Below are positions 59,163 to 64,000 of a stretch of 64,000 nt of DNA, one piece after another (position 1 is the first letter of the stretch; each line of letters opens with the position of its first letter). The notes beneath the pieces were generated by a model. That model had not been told where the DNA came from and did not search any database. It was given only the letters and a program-made list of their open reading frames with translations. This stretch comes from Paenibacillus sp. USDA918EY. Lineage in GTDB: Bacteria > Bacillota > Bacilli > Paenibacillales > Paenibacillaceae. The DNA lies in assembly GCF_009870825.1 (NCBI RefSeq), contig NZ_WTWY01000002.1:372001-436000 (forward strand). The letters are read 5' to 3'. A program made the translations under genes and the position numbers.

Positions 59163-61433
59163 ATGTCGTTTGTTCTGATGAAAAGAAGGTTTGGCTTTTC
59201 CACCTTGTTCACCAAGCTGCTGTCCGGTTTTCTTGCGGTCATTCTGCTGCTCACCGCCTTCAATCTCGTTTCCTTTTTTTATTTGAAAGGGCAAATCCAC
59301 AAAGAGATCGTGAAATATAATGAACTGGCCATGAACCATGCGGCGCTCGGCTACGAAAACCAGTTTCGTTTGACCCGGGAGATGGTGCTGGGCCTGAGCC
59401 AAAATCCGCAATGGATGACGTACGTGAACCAGCTGCGCCAGGTCAAGCGCAATCAGGCATACGGCTACGTGAACGACGTGATCGGGGAAATGAAGCGGCT
59501 GTACGCGAATCCCTTTTTGGGGATGGACAATTTGATCATTTATTTTCAGAAGGACGCCTATGTCGTCGAAAAGGACGGGACGAGCAGCGCAAAAGCGATG
59601 TTCGGCACGTATTACGCCAGCCCGGCGTATCCGCCGGCTTTTTGGGATGGACAGTTCGGCCAGCGTTACGCGTTCCGCGTATTTCCCGCGGCGCCGTTTA
59701 CGGAAAACACGGCCGGATCGGTTCGCTCCAAAGGCAAACTCATGCCCGTCGTCATTAAAATGATGCCTTACAAGGATATGTATTTGATCGCCATGCTGGA
59801 CGCGGAACGGCTTGCCCAAAATCTGCAATCCACCATGAGCGGCAGCTTTTATATTTTGGATTCGGAAGGGCGCCCGCTTTATTCGCCTGAAACCGGACCC
59901 GACGCAGGCACGCTGCCTGCGCTTCATTCGTTCGACGGACAACGGTCATTCGTGCAGTTGAAAGACGCTTATTATTTTTATCAGAAGGGAGCGGACACGG
60001 GATTTATGTACGTCAGCCGCGTGCCCGTTCAAAGCATCTCCGCCCAGCTGCTGAACCTGAATCTCGTGCTGCTTTCGCTTCTCGCCATTGTCGGCGTGCT
60101 GATCATTCTTACTTATGCGTTCAGCCGCAAGGTGCATCGTCCGATCCGCATCATGGCGGACACCCTTCGCGCCGACGAACCGGAACCGGTGCAGGGACCG
60201 GTCAGGGAAATTGAGCTGATCAGCAGGAGAGTCCAGCATTTGCGCTCCACCCATCAGCGGATTTCCAGCGACTTGGCCCGAAAAAATTCGCTGCTCCGCC
60301 ATTACGCCTATACCAACCGCCTGAAAAACATCCACATGAACCTTAGCGAACTGAAAGAACTGGCGGATGTCAGCATGCCGTATGTCATGGTCGCGTATCA
60401 GATCATTTTTAAGGAAGCCAGCGCCGAATATCCTTTGGTGCAGGAAAAAGGGGCCTATTACATGCGGGAATACGTCGACCAGATTTGGCGGCAGGTGTAT
60501 CCGGACTCCGTCACGCTCCAAACCGAACCCTGCCAGATTTTGTCCATCGTTTTCCTTCCCGATGAAAACGCGGAAACCTCGGCGCAGCTTCGGCATCTGC
60601 AGCAGGTATTCGACCGGGATCGGAGCTCCTACCTCGTCACGATGGCGGAAAGCCCGGTGCAGCCTGCGGGGGCTTCTTTTACGGACGCGCTCGCCTGCGT
60701 GACCGGCATGCTGAAACAGCGGAAGCTGCTGGATCAGACCCAGTGGATTCGGCCGGGTCACGCCGCACCCGTCAAGGAAACCCGCTGCTTCAAAGCGACG
60801 TGGGAGCAGGAGCTCCACAACCGGCTGCTGAGCGGCAGCGAGGACAGCATGCGGGAGTGGATCGCGAAAAGCCTGGGCGTGCTCGAGAAAAAACAGGCGG
60901 CGGCCATCGAATACCGGCGATTCGCCAAAGACGTGGCCGATGAGCTCGACAAGCTGCTGCGCAGCTTGAACCTGCATGCGGAATTTGAGGCGGCGGCGGT
61001 GCCAATGCTGGAATCGACGCTGCATTTCTACAGCCCGGGACAATATGAAGCCTGGTTCGGCAGCCTGCTCAGCCCGGCGCTGGAATTGATCCGGCGCAAA
61101 ACGGAAAACCACGACCCGATTACGTCCTTCGTCATGACCTATATCAATGAGCATCTGGACGAGGACATCAACCTGGATATGATGGCCGACAAGCTGAACA
61201 TTACTTCCGGCTACCTGTCCACTTATTTCAAGGAAAAAACCGGGCTCAATTTCAGCGATTATTTGAACGATCAACGCATCCGCGCGGCCAAGGACATGCT
61301 GCAAAACCTCGATTTGCGCATCCAGGACGTCGCCGCCCGGGTCGGCTACCACAACGTCAATTCGTTTATCCGCATGTTCAAACGGCATGCCGGCATGACG
61401 CCGGGGGAATTCCGGAAGAAATATGCCTCTTAA
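59163..61433 (+). CDS. Membrane-bound AraC family regulator (YesS-like sensor)
   Basis: A 756-residue one-component regulator. Hydrophobic segments at about 12-32 (LLSGFLAVILLLTAFNLVSF) and 295-317 (LLNLNLVLLSLLAIVGVLII) enclose an extracellular sensing domain of about 260 residues. A linker and middle domain lead to a C-terminal AraC DNA-binding domain (about 655-756): YINEHLDEDINLDMMADKLN, ITSGYLSTYFKEKTGLNFSD and VAARVGYHNVNSFIRMFKRH. GGAGGTG lies 8 nt before ATG 59163. It is divergent from the lpl-type transporter genes 267 nt away, which it probably activates when the sugar or its loaded binding protein is sensed. Confidence 0.92.
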   Translation: MSFVLMKRRFGFSTLFTKLLSGFLAVILLLTAFNLVSFFYLKGQIHKEIVKYNELAMNHAALGYENQFRLTREMVLGLSQNPQWMTYVNQLRQVKRNQAYGYVNDVIGEMKRLYANPFLGMDNLIIYFQKDAYVVEKDGTSSAKAMFGTYYASPAYPPAFWDGQFGQRYAFRVFPAAPFTENTAGSVRSKGKLMPVVIKMMPYKDMYLIAMLDAERLAQNLQSTMSGSFYILDSEGRPLYSPETGPDAGTLPALHSFDGQRSFVQLKDAYYFYQKGADTGFMYVSRVPVQSISAQLLNLNLVLLSLLAIVGVLIILTYAFSRKVHRPIRIMADTLRADEPEPVQGPVREIELISRRVQHLRSTHQRISSDLARKNSLLRHYAYTNRLKNIHMNLSELKELADVSMPYVMVAYQIIFKEASAEYPLVQEKGAYYMREYVDQIWRQVYPDSVTLQTEPCQILSIVFLPDENAETSAQLRHLQQVFDRDRSSYLVTMAESPVQPAGASFTDALACVTGMLKQRKLLDQTQWIRPGHAAPVKETRCFKATWEQELHNRLLSGSEDSMREWIAKSLGVLEKKQAAAIEYRRFAKDVADELDKLLRSLNLHAEFEAAAVPMLESTLHFYSPGQYEAWFGSLLSPALELIRRKTENHDPITSFVMTYINEHLDEDINLDMMADKLNITSGYLSTYFKEKTGLNFSDYLNDQRIRAAKDMLQNLDLRIQDVAARVGYHNVNSFIRMFKRHAGMTPGEFRKKYAS

Positions 61434-61578
61434 TGAGCATGTTTCGTTCAGGTCCGGGCCACCACCGGATTAAACCATGTACTTGAATTTGCGTAAGTCC
61501 GGGAAGACGGGCGGCAGCTTGCGCCGCTGCGTCTTTTGGCTAGGTGCGCGATATGCTGTCGCGAAGAATCCAGAAAAG

Positions 61579-61615
61579 AAATAGCGGCCAAGAACAAGCG
61601 TCTTGGCCGCTATTT
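61579..61615. terminator. Terminator between the AraC-type gene and nagA
   Basis: AAATAGCGGCCAAGA (61579-61593) pairs perfectly with TCTTGGCCGCTATTT (61601-61615) around a 7-nt loop. U-runs are short on both strands. It lies between two convergent genes and may serve both. Confidence 0.8.
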
Positions 61616-61690
61616 TGCGTTCAATTCCGTCGTATTGGATTGAAAATAGTTACGGTCTCCCGTCGGTACGGCCTATGGGCCGTTTCCATA

Positions 61691-62929
61691 TCACTCCGCC
61701 TCGCATGCGCGCCGAAACATCCGCTTCCCTTGCTTATATGTCTCTTGAATCCGGATTTGTCCTGCTTCCAGCGTAAACACGGCCAGATCCGCCGGAGCTC
61801 CCGGCTGAAGCCCGGCGTCTGCCTCAAGCTTCATCAGCTTGGAAGGCGCGGTCGAGGCCATGTCCCAAGCCTCCCCGAGGCTGCATATGCCGCAGGATTG
61901 CATATGCGCGATGCCGGCCGTCAGCGGCAGCGCCGATCCGGCCAGCAGCGCCGGCTGGCCGGCAAGATGCAGCCGCCCCTGTTCGGTTAGCGTGACATGA
62001 CCGCCGACGGGGGTATCGTAGTTCCCGGGCGGCATGCCGCCAAGGCTGACGGCGTCGCTGACGAGAATCAGCCGGTCTCCTTTTACCTTGCGGGCGACCT
62101 TCAAGAAGGCGGCCGGAAGGTGGAAGCCGTCGGCGATGACGCTGGCCCACAGCCGTTCATCCGCCAACTGATCCCAAATGTAGTTGGGATGGCGCGGCAG
62201 TACCGGATGGGCGCCGTTGCCGAGGTGCGTGGACAAGCCGGCCCCCGCCGCGGCAGCACGCCCGATTTGATCGGCGGAGGCGGCGGTATGCCCGATCGCC
62301 GCCACGATGCCTAGCTCCGCGCAGCGGGCGATAAAAGCTTCGGCTTCCGGCCATTCCGGCGACAGCGTGACGATCCGGATGCGCCCGCCCGCCGCCTGCT
62401 GCCACGCTTCGAGCCGCTTCAGGTCGGGCGCCTTGACGAAGGCCCGGTTATGGGCGCCGCGCGGGCCGTCTTCGGGCGAGATAAACGGGCCTTCCAGATG
62501 AATGCCCGCAATGCTGTGCATTCCGCCCGGGCCGCCCTCCTGCTCAAGGCGGGAGCAGACCCGATGAATAACGGCAAGCGCCCGTTCCATCGACTCGTCG
62601 GAGCCCGTTATGACCGTCGGATAAAACGAGGTGACGCCTTCCGCCCATAACCGGTCGATCAGTGCGGTCACCGTCTCCTCCGTCAGGTCGGGCGCATTCA
62701 TGTCCAATCCGCCGTAGCCGTTGATCTGCAGATCGACAAGCCCCGGGGCGATCCATGAAAGCGTTTCGGCATCCGGCAGGTTGACTCCGTTTAACTCGCG
62801 ATCCGCTGCGTCAATGCTTCTGCATTCCGCGATAACCCCTTCCTGAACGCGAACTGCTATCGGCTCCCCTGTACGGTAATGCCTTCCCAGCAGTTCGAAA
62901 CCGGACGCCTCCCTGTTTGATCTGTCCAT
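61691..62929 (-). CDS. nagA: N-acetylglucosamine-6-phosphate deacetylase
   Basis: A 412-residue amidohydrolase that turns GlcNAc-6-P into GlcN-6-P and acetate. Visible are WIAPGLVDLQINGYGGLDMN (replacing the usual HxH with QxN), IAGIHLEGPFISPEDGPRGA (metal-binding Glu), AAIGHTAASADQI, VIADGFHLPAAFLKVA and LILVSDAVSLGGMPPG (catalytic Asp). The usual THLFNAM motif is changed to THLGNGAHP. The start is ATG 62929, 11 nt after AAGGAG; the open frame runs on to 63184 inside nagB. It follows nagB by 110 nt. Confidence 0.88.
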   Translation of the reverse strand: MDRSNREASGFELLGRHYRTGEPIAVRVQEGVIAECRSIDAADRELNGVNLPDAETLSWIAPGLVDLQINGYGGLDMNAPDLTEETVTALIDRLWAEGVTSFYPTVITGSDESMERALAVIHRVCSRLEQEGGPGGMHSIAGIHLEGPFISPEDGPRGAHNRAFVKAPDLKRLEAWQQAAGGRIRIVTLSPEWPEAEAFIARCAELGIVAAIGHTAASADQIGRAAAAGAGLSTHLGNGAHPVLPRHPNYIWDQLADERLWASVIADGFHLPAAFLKVARKVKGDRLILVSDAVSLGGMPPGNYDTPVGGHVTLTEQGRLHLAGQPALLAGSALPLTAGIAHMQSCGICSLGEAWDMASTAPSKLMKLEADAGLQPGAPADLAVFTLEAGQIRIQETYKQGKRMFRRACEAE

Positions 62930-63039
62930 CCATGCACCGTCTCCTTGCTTCATGAATCTTGAGGAAATGATAGAATAAGTCCCTGTCGTTTTTGGCAACA
63001 CAGCTTTCTTTCCGTCCTTCGCACAAAAACCGCGGTTCT

Positions 63040-63816
63040 CTATTCGTCCGGAGAGGAATCCCGGTCGAGGTACATCCGGCAATCGGCATGCGTTCTCAGG
63101 ATCGAAGCCGGACAAGCCGTCGTGATCGGCCCTTCCAGCGTGCCCCGTACCGCGCGGCGTTTGGCGGCTCCGGGCACGATGCAAAACAGCTGGCCGGCCG
63201 ACATCAGCGCCGGAACGGTTAACGTCATCGCGTACTCCGGCACGTCCTCGAATTTAGCAAAACACCCGTCGTGAACCTGCTGCTCCCGGCACAGATCATC
63301 GAGTTTGACCCGTTTTACAAGCTCGGGATCGTTAAAATCGGCCACCGGCGGGTCGTTGAAAGCAATATGGCCGTTTTCGCCGATGCCGAGGCAGACGATA
63401 TCCAGAGGCGCTTCCCGCAGCAGCGCAGCATATCTGGCGCATTCCTGCGCAGGTTCGGCGGTGCTGTCGAGCAGATGAACCTTTCCCGGACGAACCCGGC
63501 TAAACAGCTTTGTCGTCAGGAAATGGCTGAACCGCTGCGGCGCATCCGTAGACAGCCCGATGTATTCATCCATATGAAAGGCTGTTACCCGCGCCCAGTC
63601 GATGCCTTCCGCCGCTGCGAGCGCCTCAAGAAACTCGTTCTGGGAAGGCGCGGCCGCGAACACGATCCGCACGGTTCCCTGCGTATTCAGCTTTTGGCGG
63701 ATCGCCTCGGCCGCTTCCGCGGCGGCGGCTTTGCCCATATCGTCCCGGCCGGCGTACTGCCGCACGCGCAAACGATCCGCCGTCCATGCTCTTTCAGCCA
63801 ACGGAGTGGTACTCAT
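63040..63816 (-). CDS. nagB: Glucosamine-6-phosphate deaminase
   Basis: A 258-residue isomerase/deaminase that converts GlcN-6-P to fructose-6-P and ammonia. Motifs: VRIVFAAAPSQNEFLEALAA (phosphate loop; the usual GGS is AAPSQ), VTAFHMDEYIGLS (catalytic Asp), LGIGENGHIAFNDPPVADFN (catalytic region with His) and YAMTLTVPALMSAGQLFCIV. AGGAGGGATGCACG precedes the ATG. It lies upstream of nagA in one operon. The phosphate-loop variant places it in the NagB-like branch common in Paenibacillus; activity is likely but not certain. Confidence 0.88.
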   Translation of the reverse strand: MSTTPLAERAWTADRLRVRQYAGRDDMGKAAAAEAAEAIRQKLNTQGTVRIVFAAAPSQNEFLEALAAAEGIDWARVTAFHMDEYIGLSTDAPQRFSHFLTTKLFSRVRPGKVHLLDSTAEPAQECARYAALLREAPLDIVCLGIGENGHIAFNDPPVADFNDPELVKRVKLDDLCREQQVHDGCFAKFEDVPEYAMTLTVPALMSAGQLFCIVPGAAKRRAVRGTLEGPITTACPASILRTHADCRMYLDRDSSPDE

Positions 63817-63867
63817 CGTGCATCCCTCCTCTCTTCATCGTCGCTTTCCGTGGCAGGCAGTCCGGCA

Positions 63868-64000
63868 TTAAATTACGCTCTGCCCTGGCTGCCGCAGCAA
63901 GCCGAGGAAACTTTCCAAACATTCCGCCGTCGCTTCTTCTCCGCCGGCGGAGAAAGCGTACCCCGAAGGGCGCTTCAGCTGCTCTTCGCTCAGCTCGGAA
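63868..64000 (-). CDS. C-terminal end of an unidentified gene (partial)
   Basis: The minus-strand frame is open to the window edge and reads SELSEEQLKRPSGYAFSAGG, EEATAECLESFLGLLRQPGQ, SVI and stop at 63868. About 43 residues are visible. The stop lies about 50 nt before the nagB start, so it is probably the gene ahead of nagB in the same amino-sugar operon. The family cannot be told from the tail. Confidence 0.6.
   Translation of the reverse strand, partial: SELSEEQLKRPSGYAFSAGGEEATAECLESFLGLLRQPGQSVI

Overview
The window looks like chromosome from a spore-forming, low-to-mid-GC Gram-positive rod of the Paenibacillaceae, most likely Paenibacillus. The evidence is a GerA-type germination operon, SLH surface anchoring, T-box, TPP and c-di-GMP leaders of Firmicute type, strong AGGAGG ribosome sites, many TTG/GTG starts, YcnJ/YcnI-type copper proteins and Lpl/Ytc-type sugar transport. 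The genus is inferred from family-level resemblance, not from a search.

Layout: (1) 1-9.1 kb: tail of a GH65 sugar phosphorylase, a small exported protein, a secreted 5'-nucleotidase with a LysM tail, a PPOX-fold protein, an MFS carrier and a gerB-gerA-gerC germination operon. (2) 9.3-12.7 kb: a TPP-riboswitch-controlled thiamine-precursor uptake operon (thiY, thiamine-binding protein, thiX, thiZ). (3) 12.8-17.6 kb: DUF3888 protein, TatD nuclease, NfrA-like reductase, YbaK-like deacylase, and leuA behind a leucine T-box. (4) 17.7-26.5 kb: copper genes csoR-copZ-copA, then a CopC-CopD fusion and YcnI, with a GGDEF + HD-GYP c-di-GMP enzyme between them. (5) 26.7-36.4 kb: a polar amino-acid ABC transporter, M29 aminopeptidase, a TetR/MFS/flavin-reductase regulon marked by three copies of one palindrome, a stalk-domain secreted protein and a DUF1801 protein.

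(6) 36.4-49.9 kb is the most unusual region. A c-di-GMP-I riboswitch precedes an operon encoding an SLH-anchored surface protein and a 2061-residue secreted Rhs/YD-repeat protein. The Rhs protein ends in a variable tip with a PD-(D/E)XK-like nuclease signature. Downstream on the same strand lies an AT-rich set of displaced tip modules: fragments of the Rhs core, decayed toxin tails (one resembling polymorphic toxin type 17) and small, mostly intact immunity-like genes, each placed directly after a toxin tail. A GGDEF/HD-GYP enzyme in the same window could supply or remove the riboswitch ligand. Divergent from this operon is an uncharacterised secreted protein built from four repeats.

(7) 51.7-64 kb: a DHA2 drug exporter with a divergent TetR repressor and paired operators, a VOC protein, an Lpl-type sugar ABC transporter with a divergent membrane-bound AraC regulator, and a nagB-nagA amino-sugar operon preceded by an unidentified partial gene.

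A 76-bp dispersed repeat of unknown nature occurs three times (26.5, 51.6 and 54.5 kb). No rRNA, tRNA, CRISPR array, insertion sequence or replication origin was seen.
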